Translations under genes and position numbers: made by a program
From: a bacterium OM1 bin76
GTDB lineage: Bacteria > Actinomycetota > Acidimicrobiia > Spongiisociales > ZC4RG35
NCBI GenBank assembly: GCA_002238785.1
Contig: MPNA01000002.1
Coordinates: forward strand, 1 to 64,000
DNA: 64,000 bases
Reading direction: 5' to 3'
The notes under the pieces: model-generated
Databases searched by the model: none
The model's input: only the letters and a program-made list of their open reading frames with translations
Told to the model about the DNA's origin: nothing
Shown here: one piece after another, positions 8,888 through 18,034 of the stretch
Layout of the letters: each line of letters starts with the position of its first letter
Position numbering within the stretch: the first letter of the stretch is position 1

Positions 8888-11086
8888 GTGACTAGGAGGT
8901 TGGCACGCGTATGTGCGCGCAAGCCATGGGTGACCGTGGGCGTATGGGTTGTAGTACTGGTATTAGCCCTGGGTCTGGTCCGGGCCCTCCTTCCCAGCGC
9001 CACCACCACAGAGTTCCGGCTGGGCTCCAGCTACGAGTCAGAACAGGCGGCTGCGCTGTTGGAAGAAAGACTTCGAGGGCCCAGGGCGCTTTCGGAACTG
9101 GTCATCGTCCAGTCCCAGTCCCTGACTGTGGATGATCCCCAGTTCCAGGCCAAGGTCGAATCCATTCATGACCGCCTCATTGCATTGGGGCCCCAGATAG
9201 TTGAGTCGGGGTCGCATTACTACTTGAGCAACGAACCTCTCCTGGTGTCTGCCGACCGCAGGACCACCATCATGAGTTTTGTCCTAGCGGGTGAATACAA
9301 GGAAGCGACGGAAAACGTGGAGGAGGTCGTTCACGCCGTCGAAGAAATAGCGGGGGAAGGCGGGTTCCGGGTGCTGCTCGGTGGAGACGCAAGCGTGGCG
9401 TTCGAGAACAACGAGTTGAGTGCTGAAGACCTGGAGAAGGGTGAGCGGTTTGGCATCCCGGTGGCGCTGATTATTCTGCTGACCCTGTTCGGCTCGGTGG
9501 TGGCCACCATGCTTCCGCTGGGCCTGGCCATTGTTGCCATCGCCATGGCTCTGGGAGCGGTGGGTGTTATCGGGCACTTCTTTGAATTGATCTTCTTTGT
9601 GACGATGATGATCACCATGATCGGCCTGGCCGTGGGCATCGATTATTCGCTGCTGATCGTGTCCCGATTCCGGGAGGAGTTGGACGGTGGCCTCAAGGTT
9701 AAAGATGCTGTGGAGAAGACCGGCGACACCGCCGGCCGCACCGTGCTGTTCAGCGGCACCACTGTGGTGCTCGCCCTTATTGGCATGCTGATCGTCCCCG
9801 TGTCGTTCTTCCGATCACTCGGTCTGGGGGCTATCTTGGTGGTGATTACAGCCTTGGCGGCTACCCTCACCCTCCTGCCTGCCGTGCTTTCACTGCTCGG
9901 CCCCAAGGTAGGCCTGCTGAGGGTGCCTTTCCTGACCAGGTTCTCCCTTCGGAGCCCACAGGCCAACCAGCATGGGTTCTGGGAGAAAGTCACCAAAGTC
10001 GTAACTCGGTATCCGCTTGTCAGCATCCTTCTCACCAGCGTTCCCCTGCTGGTCCTGTCGTACTTCTACTTTGACATTCAGACGGGGCTCAACGACGTCA
10101 ACAGCTTTCCGGACAAATCAAAGACCAAAGAGACGTTCCTGGTCTTTGAAGAAGAATTCTCAATCGGGGAGGTCACTCCCGCCGGGGTGCTCAGTCCGGC
10201 GGAGATTGTTGTGGATGCAAACATCGCCGACCCAGGGGTGCAGCAGGCAGGTCTTCGCCTGGTACAACTTCTGCAGGACGACCCCGATTTTCCGCTGCCG
10301 CCCCTATTGGAAGTCAATGACGCCGGTGATTTAGCCCTGCTGTCCCTTCCGTTTCCGGGCGAACCCAATAGTCGCTTGGCCACCGAGCGGCTGACCAGAC
10401 TCCGGAACGAGCACATCCCGGCGGCCTTTGAAGGTGTTGAGGCTGAGGTCTTTGTTGGAGGAGCGACCGCCGCCGCCACCGACTTTTACGGCATCGTTGA
10501 CGTGTACACGCCCATTGTCTTCGCCTTCGTTCTGGGCCTCAGCTTTATCTTGTTGATGCTGGTATTCCGCTCGATTGCCATTCCCATCAAGGCAATCATC
10601 ATGAATCTGCTCTCGGTTGGCGCTACCTATGGGCTGCTGGTACTGGTTTTTCAGAAGGGAGTCGGCGCCGATCTCTTCGGGTTCCAGCAGGCCGAGGTAA
10701 TTGATGCATGGATACCGCTGTTCCTGTTTACCATCCTGTTCGGGCTGTCCATGGACTATCACGTGTTCCTGCTGAGCCGGATCCGCGAGCGCTATGACAA
10801 AACCGGGAACAACGCCCAAGCCGTGGCCTACGGCCTGCGGTCCACCGGAGCGATGATTACCGGGGCGGCGCTGATCATGGTGGCGGTCTTCGGGGGATTC
10901 GCGGCAGGCGATACAGTAGTCAACCAGTTGGTCGGGTTCGGGTTGGCCGTGGCGGTTCTCCTCGACGCCACACTGGTGCGTTCGGTGCTGGTTCCGGCGA
11001 GTATGGAGGTGTTGGGTGCTCGAAACTGGTATCTTCCCTCGTGGCTCGGCTGGATGCCCGACCTGCGAGTGGAGGCGGAAGAGTAG
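8888..11086 (+). CDS. MmpL-type RND transporter
   Basis: The 732-aa protein has the actinobacterial MMPL architecture: N-terminal TM helix (VTVGVWVVVLVLALGLV), periplasmic domain, five TMs, second domain, five TMs. The proton-relay Asp-Tyr pairs typical of MmpL3 are D252-Y253 (GIDYSLL) and D623-Y624 (SMDYHVF), both intact. It should export a lipid or hydrophobic compound powered by the proton gradient. The start is GTG 8888, preceded by GGGGAAGGAA. It is not closely similar to the MMPL protein encoded at 981-3446, which is of the longer, more general RND type. Substrate is unknown. Confidence 0.88.
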   Translation: MTRRLARVCARKPWVTVGVWVVVLVLALGLVRALLPSATTTEFRLGSSYESEQAAALLEERLRGPRALSELVIVQSQSLTVDDPQFQAKVESIHDRLIALGPQIVESGSHYYLSNEPLLVSADRRTTIMSFVLAGEYKEATENVEEVVHAVEEIAGEGGFRVLLGGDASVAFENNELSAEDLEKGERFGIPVALIILLTLFGSVVATMLPLGLAIVAIAMALGAVGVIGHFFELIFFVTMMITMIGLAVGIDYSLLIVSRFREELDGGLKVKDAVEKTGDTAGRTVLFSGTTVVLALIGMLIVPVSFFRSLGLGAILVVITALAATLTLLPAVLSLLGPKVGLLRVPFLTRFSLRSPQANQHGFWEKVTKVVTRYPLVSILLTSVPLLVLSYFYFDIQTGLNDVNSFPDKSKTKETFLVFEEEFSIGEVTPAGVLSPAEIVVDANIADPGVQQAGLRLVQLLQDDPDFPLPPLLEVNDAGDLALLSLPFPGEPNSRLATERLTRLRNEHIPAAFEGVEAEVFVGGATAAATDFYGIVDVYTPIVFAFVLGLSFILLMLVFRSIAIPIKAIIMNLLSVGATYGLLVLVFQKGVGADLFGFQQAEVIDAWIPLFLFTILFGLSMDYHVFLLSRIRERYDKTGNNAQAVAYGLRSTGAMITGAALIMVAVFGGFAAGDTVVNQLVGFGLAVAVLLDATLVRSVLVPASMEVLGARNWYLPSWLGWMPDLRVEAEE

Positions 11087-11294
11087 GTTTGCCCATGGCT
11101 GGTGCAGGTAACGGGATCGGGTCGGCGGGGTCCATCCGACCATGTGGAGGCTGGGTGGGTCTGGGGCTGCCATTGTGGAGGCATCTTGCAGCGGGCCAAC
11201 TCCCATCGCGCAGTCGGCTCGGACCGGCCCACATGAACTGCGATCTCCGCCAACGACCACGGTGGAGCCTGCCAAGCAGACCGGACGTGCTGTG

Positions 11295-12461
11295 ATGGAA
11301 GTACCACATGACTACAAGGCGGGTTACGAGCGGGCCTGTCTGGTTGACAAGGTCACCGCAGACAACTACCTCGCCCACACCCAAATCGGAGACCCTGTCA
11401 TGGACGCGGTGGTGGAAGAGTTAGCGCCGTTGCCTCAGAAGCAGGTTCACAAGTTCGTGCAAGCCGGGATGGATCAAGACCGAGAGGGTATGCGGAACGC
11501 CCCCCAGATCCTGCGCGACTTTTTCCTTGAAGCGCCGCAGCCTGATCCGGACTGGCTTGACTACGAAGCCTTCGCTCCGGGCGTCCGCGCCTTCCAGAGA
11601 AACTCCATTCCGGTCCTTTCGGCTTTCGTCACCGGTGTCCTTATAGACGGCTTTTCCACTCTGATAAGCAAGTCGTTCGTGCAAACCGGGCGTATATTCG
11701 ACGATGGCGTCTGGCGGCTCCGACAGAACAATCGGCATCAGATGGAGATATTCTGGCCTGGGGGGCTGAGGAGGCATGGCGATGGGTGGAAACTGTCTGT
11801 CCGCATCCGGTTCGTGCATGCCCAGGTCCGACGTTTGCTGGGACAGTCCGAAGAGTGGGAGCACGACGCTTGGGGCGTACCGATCAGCGCGGCGCACCTC
11901 GGTTATTCCATCGCTTGTTTCGCCACTCGCACCGTCAACTACTCCGAAGCCCTGGGAGCCCGGTACAGCACGGAGGAACGGGCCGGTTTCCACGATGTGT
12001 GGCGCTACGCCGGTTATCTCATGGGTATTCCCGAAACCATCCTTTTCACCGACGAGACGCATTCCCTGGACATATACCGTATCGGGTCTATGTGTGAGCC
12101 TCCTCCTACGACAGAGGCGATCATCATGACAAATGCGCTGATCAACTCCGCCCCGTTGGTGGCTGGCATCGATGAACCAAAGCAACGGCGGGCGCTGGTA
12201 GATAAGGTCATCTACCCCGTCTCCCGTGCCCTAATAGGGAAGAAACTCGCCGACCACCTGAGATTTCCGGCCACAAGATTACCCTTCCCCTTGTTCTGGT
12301 ACCGGCTGGATCAGAAAGTTCAACATTTCAAGGCGCGGTTACGGAAAAAAGGTGGCCCGAACACTTTTGCGACGCTTCTTGAGGCGTCGGCCTACGACGA
12401 TGCCGGCGTCTCGTACCGACTGCCCGACCATGCGCACGCCGAGCGGTCCGGCGAGTGGTAA
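11295..12461 (+). CDS. MpaB-type oxygenase (DUF2236 family)
   Basis: A 388-aa protein with hallmark segments of the MpaB / latex-clearing-protein family: RIRFVHAQVRRLL (the RxxxH-type haem-ligand region), HDAWGVPISAAHLGYSIACF and RYAGYLMGIPETILF. These are b-type haem oxygenases or peroxygenases acting on hydrophobic molecules such as rubber or mycophenolic-acid precursors. ATG 11295 is chosen because the family sequence begins at HDYKAGYERA; the open frame extends further upstream without recognisable homology. It is transcribed alone towards the liv-type transporter operon. Substrate unknown; together with P450 and Rieske genes it makes three oxygenases within 9 kb. Confidence 0.8.
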   Translation: MEVPHDYKAGYERACLVDKVTADNYLAHTQIGDPVMDAVVEELAPLPQKQVHKFVQAGMDQDREGMRNAPQILRDFFLEAPQPDPDWLDYEAFAPGVRAFQRNSIPVLSAFVTGVLIDGFSTLISKSFVQTGRIFDDGVWRLRQNNRHQMEIFWPGGLRRHGDGWKLSVRIRFVHAQVRRLLGQSEEWEHDAWGVPISAAHLGYSIACFATRTVNYSEALGARYSTEERAGFHDVWRYAGYLMGIPETILFTDETHSLDIYRIGSMCEPPPTTEAIIMTNALINSAPLVAGIDEPKQRRALVDKVIYPVSRALIGKKLADHLRFPATRLPFPLFWYRLDQKVQHFKARLRKKGGPNTFATLLEASAYDDAGVSYRLPDHAHAERSGEW

Positions 12462-12851
12462 GCGCCACTCCGGAGAAGGGATGAAGGGATCCGCAACCGG
12501 CCCGGGCTGCGGTCTGCTCGGTTGACTCTCCCGCTTCGAGTCGAGCAACTGCCTCTCAGGCGCTCCCCGAAAGCAAGCCTCTCTGCCATGGTGAACCACA
12601 CCTCCACCAAAGTGGTCGTGGCGGGTCTTCCCGGCCAATGATGGCCGATCATGAGCAACCATTGGTGGGAGCTTGCCAAATCCTGGGCGATGAGGTGGGC
12701 ATCGGCGACAAGATCCCCGGTTATGTAAATGTGGAGGAACCCAGTTTCTACTAAACGTCAATAGTGGAGAGGGCGATTCTCCGGCCGCCACGGTCTCCTT
12801 GTGGATCACAGACGCCAAATGCCGCATCCAGACATAGAGGTGACAGGGCGG
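12462..12851. other. Convergent intergenic region with a possible micro-ORF
   Basis: This 390-bp stretch separates the MpaB-type gene (+) from livF (-). No terminator hairpin with a T-tract was found. The most protein-like content is a 38-codon frame on the plus strand at 12638-12754, listed separately. Elsewhere I see nothing recognisable. Confidence 0.4.
12638..12754 (+). CDS. Possible 38-aa peptide or C-terminal gene remnant
   Basis: The frame begins ATGATGGCC and ends TTCTACTAA. Its C-terminal half, LGDEVGIGDKIPGYVNVEEP, has composition more like a real acidic protein than random high-GC translation. No Shine-Dalgarno sequence is evident, no relative is recognised, and it could be the tail of a decayed gene. 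It lies in an otherwise empty convergent gap. Confidence 0.18.
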   Translation: MMADHEQPLVGACQILGDEVGIGDKIPGYVNVEEPSFY

Positions 12852-13589
12852 TCAGCGAGCGCCAAGGAATGCCCGTCGCACTTGGGGATTGGCCAACAGA
12901 TCGGCGGCTGGACCCTGGTAAGAGGTGCGGCCCATCTCCAGCACGTATCCCCGGTGGCTGACTTCCAGACCCTGCCGGGCGTTCTGCTCGATCATCAGCA
13001 CTGTGAGCCCGATCTCTCGGTTGAGCCTTCGGATGGCTTCGAATACTTGACCGGTGATGATCGGAGCCAGCCCTGCCGAAGGTTCATCCATCAACACCAG
13101 GCGCGGCTCATGCATCAGCGATCGTCCGATCTCAAGCATTCGCTGCTCGCCTCCCGACATGGTTCCTGCGGCCTGTTTGGACCGTTCGGCCAGCCGCGGA
13201 AACAACGCGTAGACGTATTCGATCCGCTGTTGGATTCTCACTTTGTCGCGTTCCACGAACATGCCCAGTTCGAGGTTCTCGTACACTGTCATCTGGGCGA
13301 ACACGCTCCGCAACTGCGGCACCATGGCGATCCCGGCAGTGCGCAACATGTCCTCGGGGGCGAGATTGGTGATGTCCTGCCCATCGCACAGCACATGCCC
13401 GGAACTCACCCGAGCCAACCCGTAGATGGCTTTGAAGACGGTTGATTTGCCTGCCCCGTTGGGTCCAATCACGCAGACCATCTCGCCTCTGTCCACCTTG
13501 AGGTTGATGTTCGAGACAATGTCCTGGCCGGGGGAATACCCGGCGCACATGCCTCGGAGTTCCAGCAGCGGCCGTCTGCCGGATCTCAT
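12852..13589 (-). CDS. livF: Branched-chain amino acid-type ABC transporter ATPase LivF
   Basis: The 245-aa ATPase has Walker A GPNGAGKST, signature MSGGEQRML and Walker B LVLMDEPSAGL, followed by the H-loop-equivalent MIEQN typical of LivF (Gln-Asn instead of His). LivF/LivG heterodimers drive uptake of branched-chain amino acids, amides or urea through LivH/LivM. ATG at 13587-13589 overlaps the TGA stop of livG (ATGA), so translation is coupled. It is the last gene of the operon running from 17596 to 12852. Confidence 0.93.
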   Translation of the reverse strand: MRSGRRPLLELRGMCAGYSPGQDIVSNINLKVDRGEMVCVIGPNGAGKSTVFKAIYGLARVSSGHVLCDGQDITNLAPEDMLRTAGIAMVPQLRSVFAQMTVYENLELGMFVERDKVRIQQRIEYVYALFPRLAERSKQAAGTMSGGEQRMLEIGRSLMHEPRLVLMDEPSAGLAPIITGQVFEAIRRLNREIGLTVLMIEQNARQGLEVSHRGYVLEMGRTSYQGPAADLLANPQVRRAFLGAR

Positions 13590-14344
13590 GTCGCCCCCTC
13601 CGCCTTGGCGCCGAAATAGGCTTCGATGACTGCAGGGTCTCGCATGATCTGTTGGGGTGTTCCCTCGGCCAACTTGGCGCCGTGGTTGAGCACCACCACT
13701 CTTTCGCACAGGTCCGCAACGAACTGCACGTTGTGCTCGACCAGCAGGAACGCCACCCCGTCATTGCGATTCACCTCCAGGAGGCGATCGGCTATGTCGG
13801 CCACCAAGGTGGGGTTGACGCCCGAGGTGGCCTCGTCCAGCAGCACCAGTTTGGGTTCACTCATTAAGGCCATGCCGATCTCCAGCAGTCTCCGCTGGCC
13901 CCCGGAAAGGGTGCCGGCTCGCTCATCTCGCAACCGGGCCAGTTGCAGGAACTCCAACAGGGAATCGACCTTGCGGAGGGTGGCGGCGTCGGTCCGGGAG
14001 AATAGGCCCCGCATGCCCATCCGTTCCCACTGGATGCTCAATTCCAGGTTCTCGGAGACAGTGAGTTCCGGATAGACGCGGATCAGCTGAAAGGTACGGG
14101 ACATTCCCAATCGGGCCACATGGTGAGGGCGATAGCGGGTGATGTCAGCTCCATTGAAGCCGATCGAGCCGGCGTCAATGTCTAACACCCTGCTCAGGCA
14201 GTCGAACAGGGTGGTCTTGCCACTGCCATTTGGCCCGATTAGCCCCACCATCTCACCGGTGCCCACGCTTAGGTCCACCTGGTCGACGGCGGTGAGGCCG
14301 CCGAAACGCTTGACAACCCCTCGTGCTTCCAGCAAAGCGGTCAT
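13586..14344 (-). CDS. livG: Branched-chain amino acid-type ABC transporter ATPase LivG
   Basis: The 252-aa ATPase carries Walker A GPNGSGKTT (about residues 36-44), signature LSGGQRRLLEI, Walker B LVLLDEATSGVNP and LLVEHN with the H-loop histidine. The long insert between Walker A and the signature (SRTFQLIRVYPELTV) is characteristic of LivG. It pairs with LivF. Its start overlaps the livM stop and its stop overlaps the livF start, both as ATGA, so the three genes form one translationally coupled block. Confidence 0.93.
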   Translation of the reverse strand: MTALLEARGVVKRFGGLTAVDQVDLSVGTGEMVGLIGPNGSGKTTLFDCLSRVLDIDAGSIGFNGADITRYRPHHVARLGMSRTFQLIRVYPELTVSENLELSIQWERMGMRGLFSRTDAATLRKVDSLLEFLQLARLRDERAGTLSGGQRRLLEIGMALMSEPKLVLLDEATSGVNPTLVADIADRLLEVNRNDGVAFLLVEHNVQFVADLCERVVVLNHGAKLAEGTPQQIMRDPAVIEAYFGAKAEGAT

Positions 14345-15351
14345 GGCTTATCCCTCTTCTCCTCGGGGGCGGGTCTTCGTCGCAGCCACCGTTCCCAAAG
14401 TGTGGCCACCGATGTGCCACGGCGGTCGACAAGACCCACCAACCCTCTCGGTATGAACAGCACTATCACTATCAAAAGCCCTCCCTGGACGATCAGGTGG
14501 TACTCAAGCAGGTTCGCCCACAAAACCTCCCTTAGCCAGTACAGCGCCACCGTTCCCACCACCGGCCCGGCCACGGTGCCCAGGCCGCCGAGCATCGTGC
14601 CCATCACCGCGTCGATGGTGCGCACCTCCACAAATGCGATATCGGGGTCGACGAAAGTGTTCTGGTAGGCCCACAGCCCCCCGAACAGTCCGGTGGAGAG
14701 TCCCGCCAAGCTGAACACCGTCACCTTGAACCGGGTGGTGTTGATGCCCCGCATCTCCGCTCCGATCTCGTCTTCCCGGATGGCAACCAGAGCCGAACCA
14801 AAGCGGGTCCTGCGCAGCCACCAGGTGAATGTCACCAGGGCAGCCACCAGCACCAGTTGTATGTAATAGAAAAGCGGCCTGTTCAGATAGGGAGGCAGGG
14901 TTAGCCCCACGCCCCCGCCGGTTAAGCCTCCGGACACCCGCACGATCTCTCGCATGGCCACGAATGTCCCCAACATGGCAATGGAGAAGTACGGCCCTTT
15001 CAGCCGCATGGTGATCCTGCCAATGGCTGCTGCCAGCACACCTGCCACCAGCGCTCCCAGTCCGATGGCGGGAATGGGCGCCCAGCCGATTTGGGGACCA
15101 TTGCTCTGCAACGACATCAATATGGCAGTCGTGTAGGCGCCGATCCCGAACCACACGGCGTGCCCGAAGTCGACGTAGCCGGTAAACCCCCCGGTGAGGT
15201 TCCAGTTCACGGCCACGCCTACGCTGGTGAGCATCAGGGTGAGCGTAAAGAGGGTGGCGTTGCTCACCGCGGGCAAAAGCGGCAGGATGGCGAGGACGAT
15301 CAACCCCGCTCCCAACACGGCGCGTCCCGCCTGGCCCAGCCTGTGTCTCAT
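14341..15351 (-). CDS. livM: Branched-chain amino acid-type ABC permease LivM
   Basis: A 336-aa membrane protein with eight to ten hydrophobic segments and LivM signatures: NWNLTGGFTGYVDFGHAVWFG near the N-terminus and LVAIREDEIGAEMRGINTTRFK in the cytoplasmic coupling region, ending with LGGLGTVAGPVVGT. It should form the translocation path together with the LivH half of the fused upstream protein. It starts 79 bp after that gene and overlaps livG by 4 bp. Substrate specificity depends on the binding protein and is not predictable here. Confidence 0.92.
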   Translation of the reverse strand: MRHRLGQAGRAVLGAGLIVLAILPLLPAVSNATLFTLTLMLTSVGVAVNWNLTGGFTGYVDFGHAVWFGIGAYTTAILMSLQSNGPQIGWAPIPAIGLGALVAGVLAAAIGRITMRLKGPYFSIAMLGTFVAMREIVRVSGGLTGGGVGLTLPPYLNRPLFYYIQLVLVAALVTFTWWLRRTRFGSALVAIREDEIGAEMRGINTTRFKVTVFSLAGLSTGLFGGLWAYQNTFVDPDIAFVEVRTIDAVMGTMLGGLGTVAGPVVGTVALYWLREVLWANLLEYHLIVQGGLLIVIVLFIPRGLVGLVDRRGTSVATLWERWLRRRPAPEEKRDKP

Positions 15352-15430
15352 GCTTCCACCCGTGGGGAGGAGTTCGGGTAAGGGTGGGCCGTTCCTGCGG
15401 ACCGCCGCGGCACTGTTGGGCTAACCGGAG

Positions 15431-17596
15431 TCATGAGGCGGTGGCGTCCACGGGCCGGAGGCCTCCGAAGATGCCCTGGGGACGCAATACCAAGGCTGCC
15501 ACCAGGATCACGAAAGAGGCGACCACCGCCAGGTTGGTGCCTATCTGGGGTATGAAGACGGCCAGTCCGGCCTCGACAATACCCAATACCATGGCGCCTC
15601 CCAAGGCGCCCCGGACTGATCCGAGGCCCGCCATGGCGGTTATGGCGAAGGCCTTGAGAGTGAGAGGAGGGCCTTGGAAGGGCGAGATGGCCAGCACCGG
15701 ACTGATGAGCGCCCCCGCCAACCCGGTGAGGCCGATGCAAATCGCGAAGGTGATGGCGTACACGCCGGAGACGTTGACGCCCAATATGCGGGCGGCCTCG
15801 CGATTCTGGGCAGCGGCCCGGATGCTCTTGCCGAGACGAGTTCGCATCAGGAAGAGACTGAGGCCGACCGTGACCGCCAGAGCCACCAACAGAATCCAGA
15901 ATCGGGTGACCGGCACAGTCACGTGATCGGTCAGTTCCCACGCTCCTCCCAGGCTGGTGTCGGTGCGTCGGAAGTCGGCCGAGAAGATCAACTTCATGGC
16001 GTTTTGCAGCACGATTGCCACCCCGAACATCACCAGGAGAGACACCAGGTGCGAGCGGTCGATCACCCGATTGACCAATGTCATTTGCGTGGCGTAGCCC
16101 AGACCAAGCATTAATAGGAAGACCACGGGTGCCGACAGGAATGGTTCCACCCCCCACAAGTCGTTGGCCAGCCAAGCCAGATAGGCCCCGATCATTACGA
16201 ACTCACCATGGGCGAAGTTGATCACCCCCATCACTCCCCAGATGATCGAAAAACCCAGCACCAGGATGGTGTACATGCCGCCCAAAGCAATACCGTTGAT
16301 GAGAGCCTGGGCTACCTGGTGGACGCCGAAGCCAGTGGCGGTCCCGCCGGATGCTGCCGAAGTCGAAAGGGTGAAGGCGGTTTCGGCCGCCGCGGCCGGG
16401 GCCACCACTCTGACCCGGCCGTCCTGTACCTGGACGGTACCCATCGGCTTGGCGGTGTTGACTCCCCGGTCGTCGAAGGCCAGGGGACCGTAGAAGGTAT
16501 CGGCTTCCAGGGAATACAAGGCCTGACGCACCTCGTCGGTGTCGGTGCTGCCGGCGGCCTCGATGGCGAGATGCAGAGCAAGTGCCGATGCGGTGGCGCT
16601 GGCTGCCTGGTAAACCGGCGGTTCGCCCCACAGGCTCTGGTAATAGCCGGCGTAATCGGAGGCAGTTCCGAAGTAAGGACCCTCGTAGGCCATGACAGAT
16701 TCCCACTGGGTGGGACCCAGCACGCCGTTGACATCCTCGCCCAACTCCTCGATGAGCTTGGGGTTGGAAGGTCCCACCGTGATGAGCATGCCTTGGGGCG
16801 CGAATCCCAACTCCTTGGCGGAGTTCACGAACAGCACCGCGTCGTTGTAGTGCCCTCCGCCCACGAAAATGTCCGGATCCAGGTCCCGGAATTTGGTCAT
16901 GATGGCCGAAACGTCCTGGATGTCCTTGGGATAGGTCTCCACTGCCAGCACCGCGATGCCGTTGTCTTCCAGGTGGCGGATGGCCCCATTAGCCACCGAG
17001 GTGGGAAAGGAGGTGTCCTCATAGGCGATCACCGCGGTCCGCACCCCTTGTCCAGCCAACATCTCGATGCCGGATTTGGTGTAGTCGCTGGCGATCGTGG
17101 CCACCAGGAACAAGTTGCGGAAACCGCGCTCGAACATGGTATCGGAGGTGCCGTTTCCCTCCACCATGATGACGTTGTTCGCTTCTGAGATGGCGCTGGC
17201 ACCGGTGGTGAGGCCACTCGAATAGGGACCGAGCAGAAAGTCGACCCCGTCCTCGTCGATCAGTTTCTGCACCAGGTTTGCCGCGGTGTCGGCATCGGAC
17301 TCGTCGTCGTAGTAGATGATTTCGGCGGCATAGCGTCTCCCGTCGATCTGGATGCCACCGTATTCCTCGTTTACCCATTTCACCCATGTGTCGTATCCCT
17401 GGCGGGAGTCGCGACCCTCCACCGCGAATTTGCCAGTCTCGCTCAGGGCGGCGCCAATCCGCACCGTCCCCGCGAACCCGCCCTCGGAGCTGGTCTGGGC
17501 TTCAGGGGTGGGGGTGCTCTCCTCACCGACACCCGCGCAAGCTGAGAGGGCCAACAGCGCAACTCCCGCTGCAGCAAGGTTGGCGAGTCGGCGCAT
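15431..17596 (-). CDS. Fused binding lipoprotein and LivH permease
   Basis: One 721-aa frame contains two proteins that are normally separate. Residues 1-20 are a lipoprotein signal with lipobox LSAC (Cys20); an acidic/Thr linker follows, then a Leu/Ile/Val-binding-type domain (TVRIGAALSETGKFAVEG to about residue 405). After an Ala/Ser/Thr/Gly linker (TAFTLSTSAASGGTATGFG), LivH starts near residue 433 with INGIALGGMYTILVLGFSII and continues to the end with GVMGVINFAHGEF and LGKSIRAAAQN. The binding domain would be tethered outside the membrane, requiring an N-out first helix. ATG 17596 is chosen by the signal peptide. TTAAAAT about 50 nt upstream is a possible -10 box. A sequencing error removing a stop codon is the main alternative. 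Confidence 0.85.
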   Translation of the reverse strand: MRRLANLAAAGVALLALSACAGVGEESTPTPEAQTSSEGGFAGTVRIGAALSETGKFAVEGRDSRQGYDTWVKWVNEEYGGIQIDGRRYAAEIIYYDDESDADTAANLVQKLIDEDGVDFLLGPYSSGLTTGASAISEANNVIMVEGNGTSDTMFERGFRNLFLVATIASDYTKSGIEMLAGQGVRTAVIAYEDTSFPTSVANGAIRHLEDNGIAVLAVETYPKDIQDVSAIMTKFRDLDPDIFVGGGHYNDAVLFVNSAKELGFAPQGMLITVGPSNPKLIEELGEDVNGVLGPTQWESVMAYEGPYFGTASDYAGYYQSLWGEPPVYQAASATASALALHLAIEAAGSTDTDEVRQALYSLEADTFYGPLAFDDRGVNTAKPMGTVQVQDGRVRVVAPAAAAETAFTLSTSAASGGTATGFGVHQVAQALINGIALGGMYTILVLGFSIIWGVMGVINFAHGEFVMIGAYLAWLANDLWGVEPFLSAPVVFLLMLGLGYATQMTLVNRVIDRSHLVSLLVMFGVAIVLQNAMKLIFSADFRRTDTSLGGAWELTDHVTVPVTRFWILLVALAVTVGLSLFLMRTRLGKSIRAAAQNREAARILGVNVSGVYAITFAICIGLTGLAGALISPVLAISPFQGPPLTLKAFAITAMAGLGSVRGALGGAMVLGIVEAGLAVFIPQIGTNLAVVASFVILVAALVLRPQGIFGGLRPVDATAS

Positions 17597-18034
17597 ATAT
17601 GGGGTTCCGGTGGTGTTAGCAGTGGGGGTGACCCGTTGAAAAGCGATTTTAACAACCTCCCATCGTGGCGCCTGCCGACCCCCGTCCTGAAGCAGGGGCT
17701 TTCGGCCGCGTTCACCCTGCAACTTGGCCCTTCCGGGCCCACCCCCACCGCCGCCATGCCGGTATGGAACGGGGTGGAGGCAGGCTAACGCCAGCCGTCG
17801 CCGCCCCCGTTGGAGAAGCCGTTTCCGGCAGTTGAAGACGGCTTGGGTCCGGTGGAACCAGTCTGGACGGGTTGTGCCGTCTGTGGTGATCCCGTCTTGG
17901 GTGGAACCTATCCCAGGACGGTGCTTGTCAATGGATCCATTATGAAAGACCCCTGTGACAGAACAAGAGATACCGCTGGTAAGTGGAACGCCATCGCCGG
18001 ATGGAACTGTGGCGCCTGTGAGCCCTGCCCCTGA
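17597..18034. other. Intergenic region upstream of the liv-type operon
   Basis: This 438-bp stretch lies between the start of the fused binding protein/permease gene and the end of the carboxyltransferase gene. The first 60 bp should hold the promoter of the minus-strand transporter operon. A Cys-rich plus-strand frame at 17810-18034 is listed separately with low confidence. Nothing else is recognised. Confidence 0.4.
17810..18034 (+). CDS. Doubtful small Cys-rich protein (74 aa)
   Basis: The frame contains TGCAVCGDPVLGG, a later DPC and a C-terminal NCGACEPCP, so six cysteines in pairs that could bind zinc. Third codon positions are not strongly GC-biased, unlike neighbouring genes, and there is no clear ribosome binding site, which argues against coding. 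It ends tail-to-tail with the carboxyltransferase gene with no gap. I do not recognise a family. Confidence 0.2.
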   Translation: MEKPFPAVEDGLGPVEPVWTGCAVCGDPVLGGTYPRTVLVNGSIMKDPCDRTRDTAGKWNAIAGWNCGACEPCP

